Source: Candidatus Alloclostridium intestinigallinarum
Lineage (GTDB): Bacteria > Bacillota > Clostridia > Christensenellales > UBA3700
Assembly (NCBI GenBank): GCA_904382605.1
Contig: CAJFJA010000001.1
Location: 68,793-132,792, forward strand
Direction: 5' to 3'
DNA length: 64,000 bases
A program made the translations under genes and the position numbers. This document shows, piece by piece, positions 45,626-56,800 of the stretch. The notes under the pieces were generated by a model that saw only the letters and a program-made list of their open reading frames with translations, had not been told where the DNA came from and ran no database searches. Within the stretch, counting starts at the first letter, position 1, and the number at the start of each line of letters is the position of its first letter.

Positions 45626-47440
45626 ATGAGGAAAAGAAGCAGCAAAATCGGAGGACAGGCAGTCATCGAAGGAGTGATGATGCGCGGCGAGCGCAGCATT
45701 GCCACCGCCGTGCGCCTGGAAGAGGGCGGCATTGCGGTCGAAAGCAGATATATAAAGCCCGTCAAGGATAAGAATATTCTCTACCGCATACCCGTCATCC
45801 GCGGCGTGCTCAGCTTTTTCGGCTCGATGGTTACCGGCATAAAAACTCTTATGCGCAGCGGGGAAGTGTTCGGCGATGAGGAGGGCGAACCCTCCAGGTT
45901 TGAAAAATGGCTTGCCAAGACCTTCAAGGTGGATATTTACAGCGTGGTTATGTTTATTTCCGTGCTGCTCGGCGTCGCGCTCGCGGTGGCTTTGTTCGTC
46001 TTTCTGCCGCTTCTTTGCAGGAACGGCGTTGAAGCGCTCATTCCCGAAGCAAGCAGGGGGAGCGTAGGCGTAAATATCGGACTGAATTTTCTTGAAGGCG
46101 TCATAAGACTGGTTATTTTCATTCTGTATATCTTCCTTACGTCGCTGATGAAAGATATACGCCGCACATATATGTACCACGGCGCGGAGCACAAGACAAT
46201 AAGCGCGTACGAAAACGAACTGCCGCTCGACGTAAAAAGCGTGCAGACGATGAGCACCTACCACGACCGTTGCGGAACCACGTTCATGGTGCTGGTAATG
46301 ATAATCGGCGTACTCGTCCTCTCGGTGTGCGATCTGGAACTTATCTGCGGTCTTGAAGCCGACTGGACGTCCAACGGAGTTGTCAGATTTCTTGCCGATT
46401 TCGGTTGGAGACTGCTTTTGATGCTCCCCATAATGGGAATAAGTTACGAGGTGCTCAAATTTCTTGCGAAGTTCGACAACGCCCTCGTGCGGATGCTGAA
46501 ATTCCCGGGAAAACTCATGCAGAAGCTGACCACGCGCGAACCTGACGATTCCATGGTGGAAGTGGCGATAGCGGCGTTTACCACCGTTATGGCGATGGAC
46601 GCGGATCCCAATCTGCCCGAGCAGACGTTCGACACAAACGAACTTTACACCCACGTGCGCAAAAAACTTGAGGAGATGGTTTCCGACAAGGCGGACGTGG
46701 ACTGGATGATATGCCATGTCACGGGCAAAAAGCGTTCGGAGCTTGAACACCTCACCTATATACGCCATTCCAAAGCGGAAGAACTCACGGATATGGCGCG
46801 CCGCAGGCAGGAGGGCGAACCTCTCTGGCAGATAATAGGGAATGCGGATTTTTACGGCTATGAAATAGATATAAACCGCAACGTGCTTTGTCCCCGTCCC
46901 GAAACTGAAGAACTTGTATGCGAGGCGGTAAAATACGTTACGGAAAATTCGCGGGTGCTGGACTTGTGTACGGGCAGCGGCTGTATAGCCATTGCCGTGG
47001 CGGATAAGACGGGCGCGCACGTTGTCGCTTCCGACGTTTCGGAAGACGCGCTTGCGACAGCCCGCTCAAATGCGGAGAAGAACGGCGTGGCGGACAATAT
47101 AGAATTCGTGCGCTCGGATATGTTCGGAAATATAGAAGGCGCGTTCGACGTGATAATAAGCAATCCGCCCTATATTCCCACCGCGGATATACAAAAGCTG
47201 GACAGGGAAGTGAAGGATTACGAGCCGGCGCTGGCGCTCGACGGCGGAGAGGACGGTATGGACTTTTACCGTATCATTGCGGAAAAGGCGGGCGGCTTTC
47301 TGGCGGAGGGCGGCAGAATATTCCTGGAAGTGGGAATAGGCCAGGCGCAGGCGGTCGGCGATATGCTTAAAGGTTTCGACACGAAAATAATAAAGGATAT
47401 GCAGGGGATAGACAGGATAGTTTGCGGAGTTAAGTTATGA
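45626..47440 (+). CDS. prmC: Fusion of DUF1385 (YqhQ) membrane protein and release-factor methyltransferase PrmC
   Basis: A 604-residue fused protein. Residues 1 to about 340 are a DUF1385/YqhQ protein (starts [16 protein letters not shown]; four membrane helices; [13 protein letters not shown] motif). Residues of about 350-604 are PrmC/HemK, with the SAM motif [14 protein letters not shown] and catalytic ISNPPYIP, which methylates the Gln of the GGQ loop of release factors. The two are separate neighbours in most Firmicutes. Fusion puts the methyltransferase on the membrane side of the cell interior. It overlaps prfA, its substrate gene, by 4 bases. Confidence 0.93.
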   Translation: MRKRSSKIGGQAVIEGVMMRGERSIATAVRLEEGGIAVESRYIKPVKDKNILYRIPVIRGVLSFFGSMVTGIKTLMRSGEVFGDEEGEPSRFEKWLAKTFKVDIYSVVMFISVLLGVALAVALFVFLPLLCRNGVEALIPEASRGSVGVNIGLNFLEGVIRLVIFILYIFLTSLMKDIRRTYMYHGAEHKTISAYENELPLDVKSVQTMSTYHDRCGTTFMVLVMIIGVLVLSVCDLELICGLEADWTSNGVVRFLADFGWRLLLMLPIMGISYEVLKFLAKFDNALVRMLKFPGKLMQKLTTREPDDSMVEVAIAAFTTVMAMDADPNLPEQTFDTNELYTHVRKKLEEMVSDKADVDWMICHVTGKKRSELEHLTYIRHSKAEELTDMARRRQEGEPLWQIIGNADFYGYEIDINRNVLCPRPETEELVCEAVKYVTENSRVLDLCTGSGCIAIAVADKTGAHVVASDVSEDALATARSNAEKNGVADNIEFVRSDMFGNIEGAFDVIISNPPYIPTADIQKLDREVKDYEPALALDGGEDGMDFYRIIAEKAGGFLAEGGRIFLEVGIGQAQAVGDMLKGFDTKIIKDMQGIDRIVCGVKL

Positions 47441-48504
47441 CGGAAAAATTGGAAGGGATAGAAAAAAGATATAAGGAGCTTACTTTGCTTCTCTCCGACC
47501 CGGACGTTATTTCGGACAGGGAGCAATGGCAGAAGTACGCCAAGGAGCACTCCGACTACGAAGAGGTAATGCAGCTTTACGGCGAGTATAAAAAACTTAT
47601 ATCGGACATAGAAGGCTGTGAAGAGATAATAAAAAGCGGCGAGGACGAAGAACTTTCCCAGCTGGCAAAAGCCGACCTTGAAGAATTGAAGGAAAAGCGC
47701 GGCGAGCTGGAAACGAAGATAAAAAAACTGCTTCTTCCCGCAGACCCCGACGACAATAAAAACGTCATTATAGAAATACGCGCGGGGGCGGGCGGCGACG
47801 AGGCAGGCTTATTCGGCGCGGTGCTCCAACGTATGTACACCAGGTATGCCGAGCGTATGCGCTGGAAATGCGAACAGCTGAGTATCAACGAAACGGATTT
47901 GGGCGGAATAAAGGAAAGCGTATTTATGATTTCCGGCAAGGGCGCGTTTTCCATGCTCAAATACGAAAGCGGCGTACACCGCGTACAGCGCGTTCCGCAG
48001 ACGGAATCGCAGGGCAGAATCCATACGTCCACCGTCACCGTGGCGGTGCTTCCGGAAGTCAAGGACGTGGACGTTGAGATAAACGAAAAAGATTTGAAGA
48101 TAGATTACTACCGTTCGAGCGGCGCGGGCGGCCAGCACGTCAACAAGACGGAATCGGCTGTGCGCATCACCCATATTCCGACCGGGATAGTGGTGGAATG
48201 CCAGAACGAGCGGAGCCAGATAAAAAACCGCGAAAGCGCCATGCAGGTGCTTAAAGCGCGCCTTTACGACCACTACCGCAGTCTGCAGGAGAGCGAGTAC
48301 GCGGAAAACAGGCGTATGCAGGTGGGTACGGGCGACAGATCCGAGAGGATAAGGACGTACAACTATCCCCAGGGCAGGGTGACCGACCACAGGATAGGAA
48401 TGACGCTGTATTCGCTCGACGCATTTCTGGACGGAGATATCGGCGAGATGATAGACGCTTTGAGAGAAGCGGATCAGACCGCCCGCCTTAAAAACGAGAA
48501 CTAA
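47437..48504 (+). CDS. prfA: Peptide chain release factor 1
   Basis: A 355-residue RF1 that ends translation at UAA and UAG. The GGQ loop is at 231-233 ([13 protein letters not shown]), and the stop-codon reading P-x-T motif is PQT at 188-190. Overlap with the PrmC part of the preceding gene couples the factor to its methylase. An RF1 that reads UAG is consistent with TAG being a true stop in this genome. Confidence 0.98.
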   Translation: MTEKLEGIEKRYKELTLLLSDPDVISDREQWQKYAKEHSDYEEVMQLYGEYKKLISDIEGCEEIIKSGEDEELSQLAKADLEELKEKRGELETKIKKLLLPADPDDNKNVIIEIRAGAGGDEAGLFGAVLQRMYTRYAERMRWKCEQLSINETDLGGIKESVFMISGKGAFSMLKYESGVHRVQRVPQTESQGRIHTSTVTVAVLPEVKDVDVEINEKDLKIDYYRSSGAGGQHVNKTESAVRITHIPTGIVVECQNERSQIKNRESAMQVLKARLYDHYRSLQESEYAENRRMQVGTGDRSERIRTYNYPQGRVTDHRIGMTLYSLDAFLDGDIGEMIDALREADQTARLKNEN

Positions 48505-48520
48505 TTCGGAGGATGAAAGT

Positions 48521-49924
48521 ATGATCAGAATGGACTCACACAGAAACGTGCTGACCGATATGAACTGGTCTCCCACGTTGCAGGACGTAAGTGAACCCAA
48601 CCTGTTCAGGGAGATTTACGACTACGACAGCATACCTAAGACGGCGTTCAACTTCAGGAACACGCCAATGGATATGCCCGAAGAAATCTGGATGACGGAT
48701 ACAACTTTCCGTGACGGACAGCAATCCACGTCTCCTTTTACCGTACAGCAGATAGTAGACTTGTTCAAACTCATGCACAAGCTGGGCGGAAAGAAGGGTA
48801 TGATAAAGCAGGCGGAATTCTTCCTGTACACGGAAAAAGACCGCAAGGCGGTGGAAGAATGCCAGCAGCTCGGATACGAATTTCCGGAGGTCACAAGCTG
48901 GATAAGGGCGAATAAAAAGGACTTCGACCTTGTCAAATCAATGGGTATAAGGGAAACGGGTATTCTGGTAAGCTGTTCGGATTACCACATTTTCAAAAAA
49001 ATGCACCTTACCCGCCGTCAGGCGGCAGACCAGTATCTGGGCATCGTAAAGGACGCGCTGTCCAAGGGCATCGTGCCGCGCTGCCACTTCGAGGACATCA
49101 CCCGCGCCGACTTCTACGGCTTTGTGGTGCCGTTCGCCATCGAACTTATGAAACTTTCGCGCGAAGCGGGTATTCCCGTAAAAATCCGCGCCTGCGACAC
49201 TCTCGGTTACGGTATAAGTTACCCCGGCGTTACTCTGCCGCGTTCCGTGCCCGGCATAATCGCGGGTCTGAAGTATTACGCCCAGGTGCCCAGCTCCCAG
49301 CTCGAATGGCACGGACACAACGACTTTTACAAGGTGGTCACCAACTCCGCCACAGCATGGCTTTACGGCTGCTCCTCCGTCAACTGCTCCCTTCTGGGCA
49401 TAGGCGAACGCACGGGTAACTGCCCCCTTGAAGCCATGGTGATAGAGTACGCTTCCCTGCGCGGTACCACCGACGGTATGGACATATCCGTCATCACGGA
49501 TATAGCCAACTACTTTGAAAAAGAGATGGGCTATCCCATTCCTCCGCGCACTCCGTTCGTCGGACGCAACTTCAATACGACCCGCGCCGGCGTGCATGCG
49601 GACGGCTTGCTCAAAGACGTGGAGATATACAACATTTTCAATACGGAAAAGCTGCTGAACAGGGTTCCGCTCGTGTCCGTGGACAGCCACAGCGGACTTG
49701 CGGGAATCGCTTACTGGATAAACGGTTACTACAAACTGCCCAAGGATCACGAAATAGACAAGAAGGACGAAATCGTGGTGAAGATGAAGGAGTATATCGA
49801 CGAGCTTTACGCCAAGGGCAGAAACACCTGTATGGGCGATGAGGAAATGGACGAAATTCTGCACAACCTCAATCCCAGACTGCATAAAAAACTTATCGAC
49901 GCCGCAACTGGCGAAGATTATTGA
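48521..49924 (+). CDS. HMGL-family condensing enzyme, probably (Re)-citrate synthase
   Basis: A 467-residue pyruvate carboxyltransferase-fold enzyme. TDTTFRDGQQS is the metal/active-site entry; HFEDITRADFYGF and LEWHGHNDFYKV carry further metal and acid/base residues; GIGERTGNCPLE follows. Full length, the absence of a LeuA C-terminal dimer domain and the overall wording strongly recall (Re)-citrate synthase of Clostridium kluyveri, which makes citrate for glutamate synthesis in anaerobes. Isopropylmalate- or homocitrate-synthase activity cannot be excluded. GGAGG precedes the ATG. Confidence 0.8.
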   Translation: MIRMDSHRNVLTDMNWSPTLQDVSEPNLFREIYDYDSIPKTAFNFRNTPMDMPEEIWMTDTTFRDGQQSTSPFTVQQIVDLFKLMHKLGGKKGMIKQAEFFLYTEKDRKAVEECQQLGYEFPEVTSWIRANKKDFDLVKSMGIRETGILVSCSDYHIFKKMHLTRRQAADQYLGIVKDALSKGIVPRCHFEDITRADFYGFVVPFAIELMKLSREAGIPVKIRACDTLGYGISYPGVTLPRSVPGIIAGLKYYAQVPSSQLEWHGHNDFYKVVTNSATAWLYGCSSVNCSLLGIGERTGNCPLEAMVIEYASLRGTTDGMDISVITDIANYFEKEMGYPIPPRTPFVGRNFNTTRAGVHADGLLKDVEIYNIFNTEKLLNRVPLVSVDSHSGLAGIAYWINGYYKLPKDHEIDKKDEIVVKMKEYIDELYAKGRNTCMGDEEMDEILHNLNPRLHKKLIDAATGEDY

Positions 49925-49938
49925 TAGACGAGGGCGAT

Positions 49939-51423
49939 ATGAAATATATTAGCACGAGAAATGTGAACCGCGTCGTTTCCGGCGCACAGGCAATAGTTGA
50001 GGGTATAGCTCCCGACGGCGGACTTTACGTGCCCGCAAGTTTTCCTTCGCTTTCCGCGGAAGACTGGAGTAGGCTCAGGGATATGGAATACACCGAAAGA
50101 GCGGCTTACGTGCTGTCGCTTTACCTGGACGAGTTTTCTTATGAAGAGCTTCTTGGTTTTGCCAGGGAGGCGTACGGCAGGTTTTACGGCGACGACCCCT
50201 GTCCGCTCGTCAAAATAGACGAAGGTCAGTTCTTCCTCGAACTGTGGCACGGTCCCACGTGCGCTTTCAAGGATATGGCGCTCACCATGCTTCCCCATTT
50301 GCTCACGGCTTCCAAGAAGAAGCTGGGCGAAAAGGGTAAGACCCTCATTCTCACCGCAACTTCCGGCGACACGGGAAAGGCGGCGATGGAAGGTTTCCGC
50401 GACGTGGAAGGGACGGGAATAATAGTGTTCTATCCCTCCGAGGGCGTTTCCGATATGCAGCGCAGGCAGATGGTTACGCAGGAGGGCGGCAACGTGTGCG
50501 TCTGCGCGATACACGGCAATTTCGATGACGCTCAGTCCGCAGTCAAGCGCATATTCACAAGTAAGGAAGCGGCGGAAAAACTTGCCGCAAGCGGCTGGAA
50601 ACTTTCTTCCGCAAACAGTATAAACTGGGGCAGACTTGCTCCGCAGATAGCCTACTATATCTCTTCTTACTGCGATCTGCTCAACGCCGGAGAGATAAAG
50701 GAAGGGGAGAAGGTTGACTTTGTGGTTCCCACCGGCAACTTCGGCGATATTTTGGCGGCGTACTATGCTATGCGCATGGGTATGCCGGTCGGTAAACTCG
50801 TCTGCGCGTCCAACTCCAACCGCGTGCTCACGGACTTTTTCCAAACGGGTAAGTACGACACGCACCGCAAGTTCGTGGAAACGATAAGCCCTTCCATGGA
50901 TATAATAATCTCCTCCAATCTGGAAAGACTGCTGTTTGAATATTCGGGCAGGGACGATAAACTTACGGCAAAGAGAATGGACGAACTGAAAAAGGAAGGC
51001 TCGTACACCGTGAGCGGTGAAGAACTTGCCGCAATGCGCAGTCTGTTCGACTGCGGCTGTTCGGACGAAGAGGAAACCAGGAGCACGATAAGTTATTATT
51101 TCGATGAATACGGCTATCTTATCGACCCCCACACCGCCGTAGCCGCGGGCGTTTACAACGACCTTGGTAAAGACGGCGGCAACGTGTGCGTGATAGTTTC
51201 CACCGCCAACCCCTACAAATTCCCCGCCGACGTGCTCGAAGCGGTGGACGGCAGGCGCGAGAGCGACCCTTACAAGGCGGCTAAGGAGCTGAGTGAACTT
51301 ACCGCCACGGAAATTCCCGAACCGCTCAGCGGACTTGACGAAAGGGCGGTGCGCTTCACCACCGTCATCGACAGGAGCGGGATTGACGAATTCGTGCTGA
51401 AAGAGGCGGCGGCGCGCGCGTAG
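49939..51423 (+). CDS. thrC: Threonine synthase
   Basis: A 494-residue PLP enzyme of the long threonine synthase type, converting O-phosphohomoserine to threonine. The PLP lysine is in HGPTCAFKDMAL; TATSGDTGKAAMEGF and PTGNFGDILAAYYA bind cofactor phosphate. The preferred start is ATG 49939 (MKYISTRNVNRVVSG) with GAGGG before it; a TTG at 49921 in frame overlaps the previous stop. It ends in TAG. Its partner hom lies at 19.8 kb. Confidence 0.96.
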   Translation: MKYISTRNVNRVVSGAQAIVEGIAPDGGLYVPASFPSLSAEDWSRLRDMEYTERAAYVLSLYLDEFSYEELLGFAREAYGRFYGDDPCPLVKIDEGQFFLELWHGPTCAFKDMALTMLPHLLTASKKKLGEKGKTLILTATSGDTGKAAMEGFRDVEGTGIIVFYPSEGVSDMQRRQMVTQEGGNVCVCAIHGNFDDAQSAVKRIFTSKEAAEKLAASGWKLSSANSINWGRLAPQIAYYISSYCDLLNAGEIKEGEKVDFVVPTGNFGDILAAYYAMRMGMPVGKLVCASNSNRVLTDFFQTGKYDTHRKFVETISPSMDIIISSNLERLLFEYSGRDDKLTAKRMDELKKEGSYTVSGEELAAMRSLFDCGCSDEEETRSTISYYFDEYGYLIDPHTAVAAGVYNDLGKDGGNVCVIVSTANPYKFPADVLEAVDGRRESDPYKAAKELSELTATEIPEPLSGLDERAVRFTTVIDRSGIDEFVLKEAAARA

Positions 51424-51433
51424 AACGCGGGTA

Positions 51434-51462
51434 TTGTAATTGTCCGGAATATGTAGTATAAT
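51434..51462 (+). promoter_or_regulatory. Promoter of galU
   Basis: TTGTAA (51434-51439), 17-base spacer, TATAAT (51457-51462); a GGGAG ribosome binding site follows before the ATG at 51512. Confidence 0.72.
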
Positions 51463-51511
51463 GATAATATACGGGTGTTCCGGACGCCTGAATAAAATAA
51501 GGGAGAATTGA

Positions 51512-52399
51512 ATGATGCAAGTAAGAAAGGCCGTTATACCGGCGGCGGGATTCGGTACCAGATTCCTGCCGGCGACCAAGGCTTTGCCCAAAGAAATGCT
51601 GCCGATAGTGGACACTCCCACGTTGCAATACGTGGTCGAAGAGGCGGTAAACAGCGGAGTCAGGGAAATACTGATAATACTCGGTAAGAACAAGAAGTGT
51701 ATAGAAGACCACTTCGACATAGCCGTTGAGCTGGAACAGCTGCTTGTAAAGACGGGTAAGTTCGACTATCTGCAACAGATAAGGGATATAGCGGATATGG
51801 CGCATATCCATTACATAAGGCAGAAGGAGATGAACGGTTCCGCGAATGCGGTTCTGGAAGCGGAAGCGTTTATAGGCGGAGAGCCTTTTGCGGTGCTGTT
51901 CGGCGACGACCTTATGTATACGAAGGAAACGCCCGACAAACGTCCCGCGCTCAAACAGCTTATCGACGCCTATGAAACCACGGGCTGTACCGTGCTCGGC
52001 TGCCAGACGGTCAAAGCGGAGGACGCCGACAAGTACGGTATGATAGACCCCGGTCCCGTGAAGGGCAGATATACGCGCATTAACGGCATTGTGGAAAAAC
52101 CCGCGCCGGGAACGGCTCCTTCACTGCTTGCGAGCATGGGCAGATTCGTGTTCACGCCGGAAATTTTCGACGTAATAAAAACGCTTAAACCGCACGATAA
52201 CGGGGAAACTTATCTCACCGACGCGATAGAGATAATCGCAAAAACTTCCGGTGCGTACGCTTACGATATGGAAGGGGAGAGGTATGACGTGGGCGACAAG
52301 TTCGGCTTTGTGCGCGCTACGATAGAATACGCGCTGCGCGATAAAACGCTTTCCCCCAAACTTACCCCCTATATCAGGGACCTTGCGGGCAGGCTGTAA
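51512..52399 (+). CDS. galU: UTP--glucose-1-phosphate uridylyltransferase
   Basis: A 295-residue nucleotidyltransferase that makes UDP-glucose for envelope glycans. Motifs: KAVIPAAGFGTRFLPATKALPKE (read in two parts, G-loop), QKEMNGSANAVLEAE, FGDDLMYT and VEKPAPGTAPS. Standard length. It is a single-gene unit with its own promoter and terminator and converges on dinB. Confidence 0.97.
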   Translation: MMQVRKAVIPAAGFGTRFLPATKALPKEMLPIVDTPTLQYVVEEAVNSGVREILIILGKNKKCIEDHFDIAVELEQLLVKTGKFDYLQQIRDIADMAHIHYIRQKEMNGSANAVLEAEAFIGGEPFAVLFGDDLMYTKETPDKRPALKQLIDAYETTGCTVLGCQTVKAEDADKYGMIDPGPVKGRYTRINGIVEKPAPGTAPSLLASMGRFVFTPEIFDVIKTLKPHDNGETYLTDAIEIIAKTSGAYAYDMEGERYDVGDKFGFVRATIEYALRDKTLSPKLTPYIRDLAGRL

Positions 52400-52426
52400 G
52401 CGGCAATTAAGAAAAATATACTGCTA

Positions 52427-52450
52427 GGGCGGCTTTCGAGCCGCCCTTTT
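52427..52450 (+). terminator. Terminator of galU
   Basis: An 8-bp perfect stem GGGCGGCT / AGCCGCCC with a UUCG-type TTCG loop (52427-52446), then TTTT. Confidence 0.85.
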
Positions 52451-52484
52451 GCACGAAATAAAAACGGGCGCGGGGAATAAGCGG

Positions 52485-53726
52485 TCAGCGTTTATTGAAC
52501 GGGAGAAAGTCGCTGTCTCCGTCCAGGTCGTCGCACACGCACATATTTTTTATCAGCGTCGCGCTTTTAATGGAATCAAAGCCGTATTTCGAGCGGATAG
52601 CGTCTATCGAGCGCGCAAGTCCCGACGATTTTTCATCCTCTTTCTGCAACTCGAACAAACTCGCCTGCACGGCGTCGCCTTCTTCGTTCAGGTCGAATAC
52701 CGAAACGCCCAGACCCCTCAGGGGCTTGTCGCGGTCTTCGCGGTAAAAGGTGTCGAGAAGGGCAAGGCTTTCTTCCGCGATTCTTCCCGCGGAATCGGTG
52801 GCGGGGGATATGAGACATTGGCGCGAACGGTGCGTAAGGTCGTTGTAGCGCAGGGAAACGGATATCCCCGACGCTTTGGAATTCGCCTTTCTCAGGCGCG
52901 CCGCCACCATTTCGCTGAGGGCGGTTATCACGGCGGCGCACTCGTCGCGCGAGGTCACGTCTTTGGGCGTGGTGGTGGAGTGTCCTATGCTCTTGTGCAC
53001 GCGTCCGTTATAATATTCGCGTACGTCCTCCCCCTCTTCGCCGCGCGCGTACGAAATGAGTTTCGCGCCGTTTATTCCCATCTTGCGCGCAAGCAGTTTT
53101 TCGTCCGCATTGGCAAGATCCCCTATCGTGTGTATGCCCAAAGAAAGAAGGGTGGCGTAGGTATGTCTGCCCACCATAAGCATTTCGTTTGCCGGAAGAG
53201 GCCATATTTTCTGCCTGTAATTTTCGCGCGAGATTACGGTTGTCGCGTCCGGTTTTTTCATGTCCGAGCCTAATTTTGCGAATATCTTGGTAAAAGATAC
53301 TCCGACGGATATCGTCAGTCCTATCTCCTTTTTCACCCTGCGCCTAAGCTCGTCCGCTATCTTTGCGCCCTCGCCGAACAGTTTAACCGAAGGGGTCACG
53401 TCCAGCCACCCTTCGTCTATGCCGAACGACTCCACTTTGTCGGTATATTCTTTGTATATGTCGAAAATCTGGTTGGAAACGTCCACGTATTTTTCAAAAT
53501 GCGGCGCAACCAGCTTTAAGTTAGGGCATTTGTTCATGGCGGAGTTTATCGTTTCCGCCGTCTTTACCCCGAATTTTTTCGCTATGTTGTTTTTGGCAAG
53601 GATTATACCGTGCCGCTTTTGCGGATCGCCGCACACCGCCACGGGCACTCCCTGCAGGTCGGGGCGTCCGATGCACTCAACGGATGCGTAAAAATTGTTG
53701 GCGTCGCAATGCAGAATCGTCTTCAT
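52485..53726 (-). CDS. dinB: Y-family DNA polymerase IV
   Basis: A 413-residue translesion polymerase. The catalytic acids are in ILHCDANNFYASVE and FGIDEGWLDV; the little-finger domain fills the last third. QASLFE near the C-terminus is a likely beta-clamp binding motif. ATG 53726 is preferred over an upstream frame to 53750, because the latter would overlap the -10 box. TATAAT lies 6 bases before the start codon. A GTTTG-TAAA-CAAAC inverted repeat overlaps the -35. SOS control is plausible but the repeat is not a standard LexA box. Confidence 0.94.
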   Translation of the reverse strand: MKTILHCDANNFYASVECIGRPDLQGVPVAVCGDPQKRHGIILAKNNIAKKFGVKTAETINSAMNKCPNLKLVAPHFEKYVDVSNQIFDIYKEYTDKVESFGIDEGWLDVTPSVKLFGEGAKIADELRRRVKKEIGLTISVGVSFTKIFAKLGSDMKKPDATTVISRENYRQKIWPLPANEMLMVGRHTYATLLSLGIHTIGDLANADEKLLARKMGINGAKLISYARGEEGEDVREYYNGRVHKSIGHSTTTPKDVTSRDECAAVITALSEMVAARLRKANSKASGISVSLRYNDLTHRSRQCLISPATDSAGRIAEESLALLDTFYREDRDKPLRGLGVSVFDLNEEGDAVQASLFELQKEDEKSSGLARSIDAIRSKYGFDSIKSATLIKNMCVCDDLDGDSDFLPFNKR

Positions 53727-53732
53727 ACCTCT

Positions 53733-53761
53733 ATTATAGCGCGATTGCATTTGTTTGTAAA
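53733..53761 (-). promoter_or_regulatory. dinB promoter with an overlapping inverted repeat
   Basis: On the minus strand TTTACA (53761-53756), 17-base spacer, TATAAT (53738-53733), 6 bases before the dinB ATG. GTTTG-TAAA-CAAAC (53753-53766) overlaps the -35 and may be an operator. Confidence 0.7.
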
Positions 53762-53779
53762 CAAACGTATTTTATTGTA

Positions 53780-53808
53780 TTGTTATTTGCGTGCGGGTGT
53801 GTTATAAT
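53780..53808 (+). promoter_or_regulatory. Extended -10 promoter of the M60-like lipoprotein gene
   Basis: TTGTTA (53780-53785), 17-base spacer, TGT-TATAAT (TG at 53800-53801, -10 at 53803-53808). The ATG at 53816 lies 7 bases later, so the transcript would be leaderless. Confidence 0.75.
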
Positions 53809-53815
53809 TAACAAT

Positions 53816-56800
53816 ATGGGAAAAAAGGCGGCTATCTTAATATGTCTGCTCCTCGTCGTCGGCGGCTCGCTTCTTCTGGCGGCGTGTTCGGGTACGGAGC
53901 TGGAATCGGCATATTCCGACGTCGTGGAGGAATTCTACGGCGACGGTATGTCTTATATTTCGCTGTACGCCGCGCCTTCGGGCGCATCCGAATTTACGGA
54001 TAAACTGCGTGCGGATAAAAAGATAGTCGTGGATAACAGAATCGCCGGCTCGCACATTACCGGGCTTTACGTCCCGGCGGGGGAGAGTGTCCGTATAACC
54101 ATTCCGGCTTCCACCGTGACGTATGAATCTTCCGTGTCCGTGATAGGAAGCGACGGCGCAGAGATCCTCAACCAACAGCTCATCCGTTCCGAAAACGTCA
54201 TAACGTGCGAACAAGGCGGAATACTCCTGTTCAATATCGGCGAAAGCAGCGTGAGCGAAAATCTCAGCCCCATAGAAATCATCGTCAGCGGCGCGATGCC
54301 CGCGCCCTTTTACCGTTACGGACTCGATTCTTCGGACGGGTTGGGCGATCTGGCGGAATACGGCGATATGCTCGTTCCCCTCGACTGCGGAAACGTGCGT
54401 TTTTATATTCCCGCGTCCGAACTTTCCGGCGTGACTTCGCTTAAAGAAGTCATGTCGTGGTGGCGTTCCGCCGCCGGTTTTGCCGCCGACGCGCTTTCCG
54501 CCGCCCGCACGGACGGCAATATCCGTCCTTTGAAAATATATTATACTTCTTCTGCCAACGCCGAAACCGATATATCCCTGACGCAAAGCGATATGGACGG
54601 CGTATTTTCGTATAACGCCCTTACGCATACGGCGGCGGGACTTTCCGTTCTGGAAAAAATAGGCTCGGAGCTGGCTGGGGAGCGGCAGGACGGGGATCTT
54701 CTGGGCACGCTGGCGGCTTACAACGCCTATATGATGCTTAAAGACTCGTTCGTCATTTACGACGAAAGCGGCGCTTCGGAACAGGCGGAACTGTATTTTT
54801 CCAACGGTTACGCAGTACTTGAAAAGATGATGTCGGGAGTCAGCGACAATCCCGTTCTCGACGTTATGCTGTGTCTTATGCACAGCGGAGGGACGGAGCT
54901 TTCCAACGATTTCATATCGCGCTTCACTTCCGGCGTGAACGCGGAAGAGATAGCGGATAACGCCGCCGCGGCGTTCGGGGTAAACGCCTGCGCCTTTATT
55001 TCCGATATGCTGGGGGAAAACGTAACCCCCGGCGAAGAATATGCGGAAGCGGAAGAATATATCCCCGTATTCAATTACTACACCCGCGCCGTGCGCGACG
55101 AAAACGAACAGAACGGTTACAAGGTCTATGCGGGGGATACCCACTACGTGGACTTTGCCGGCAAGACGATAGTGTACGGCGGAAGCGTAACCGGCATATC
55201 GGTGGAGGGCAGTAACGGTTGGGAAAAGAGGGATGACGGCTACTACTATACCGCGCTTTCGGAAAACGTGCGCGACAGTTATACTCTTACGGTAACGACA
55301 GAAGTCGGCGGCGTAAAGACGGAATACGTCTCCTACGGGGATATAAGTCTTAACGTGAACGCCGCGTCATACAGCCTTTATACCTCGCTTCCCCTCAAAA
55401 CGGAGAACGGGGCGATAACGCAGAAAGCGTTCGACGACGCCGTGGATATACACGGCGACCATACGCCCGAATATACCCGTTCGCTTGATACGGCGGACTG
55501 CGGCGCGGGCGCATACGAAGGGGCGGAGATAGGGAGCGACACTTATACGTTCTCCGTGACCTCGTTCAACTTTGAGGTAGAGGAAGACGGCGTCTATACG
55601 TTCAGTATGATAAATTCAGATACGGGATTCTGCTATTACCGCGTCGATTTCGGGGTGGGCGACTACGAATTTACCATGTTCGCAAATTATGTGCCCGTAC
55701 CTACGCTGGGACTTTTGAGCCACACGGAGGAATTAAAGGCGGGGTACGTCTACCGCTTCGATATATATCTTTTGCAGCCGGGAATATCCAACGGACTTGA
55801 ACTTTACGTTTCCAAGAACGGCGGAGAATATGAAAAGGTGGGGGCTGAGTATATGTCCTTCCCCGGTACGTCCAAAAGCCAGCAGATGGAGTACGTCGCT
55901 CCGCAACTGTCCCTGCAAGGTCTTGCATATCCCGACACCTTGTATATGAAGGCGGATATGTCCGCGTGGACGGGTACGGTAGGCGACGGCGCACGCGCGG
56001 TTTCCGGTGAGCAGGGGGCAGTACTCGACGGCGATCTGGGTATGTCCAGCGTATACGCGCTGGGTACGGATTCTTCGGGCAGTTATACGCTTGAATTTGC
56101 AAACACCCGCCTTGACTATGTCAGGATATACGCCGCGACGGACGGGGTGACTTATTCCGTGGAAGCGCTCAAAGACGGGTGGACTACTGTCGCAAGCGGG
56201 CTTACCGGCAACGCGGAGCTTGCGTTAAGCGGAGAGTATACGGCGATAAGACTGACGTTTACCGGCAGCGGCACTTTAAGTATACGAGAGGTGGAGGCGG
56301 GCAACACGATAGACAACTGTACTTTCGTGCCGCACACAAGCGGAGATATATGGTACGAGGGCAATTGGTCGCGTATGACGGGCGGGGTGAGCGTGAACGG
56401 AAGCGTGGCGCAGAACACGGGCGGCAACGCATATGCGGAATATAATTTTTACGGGGACGAAGTTGCGGTTATCGCTACGACCGCGCCCGTATACGGCGAC
56501 GCCGTGATATATGTCGACGGGAAGAAGTATTCGGAAATTTCGCTTACTTCGGAAAATTACGTCTACCAGGCAATCGTATTTTATGCAAAACTTGACGAAG
56601 TGGGCAATCATACGATAAGAATAGAGTCGAAGGACGGCGATACCATAAACATAGACGCTTTGGCATACTCTGAAAGCGAGTACGACCCCTCCAACGTAAG
56701 CGCGCCTTTCAATCCGTATTATCTGTTCATATTGCTGGGAATAGTGGTCGCGGGCGTGGCGGTGTGCGCCGTTCTGGATTACAAAGCCAAGCATAAAAAG

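Noticed and set aside
49918..51720. A 600-codon minus-strand frame opposite thrC and galU
   Set aside because: Shadow frame spanning two genes and the galU promoter, with no recognisable domain.
53684..53815. Longer N-terminus for the M60-like lipoprotein
   Set aside because: It would overlap dinB and both promoters, and would bury the signal peptide that begins exactly at ATG 53816.
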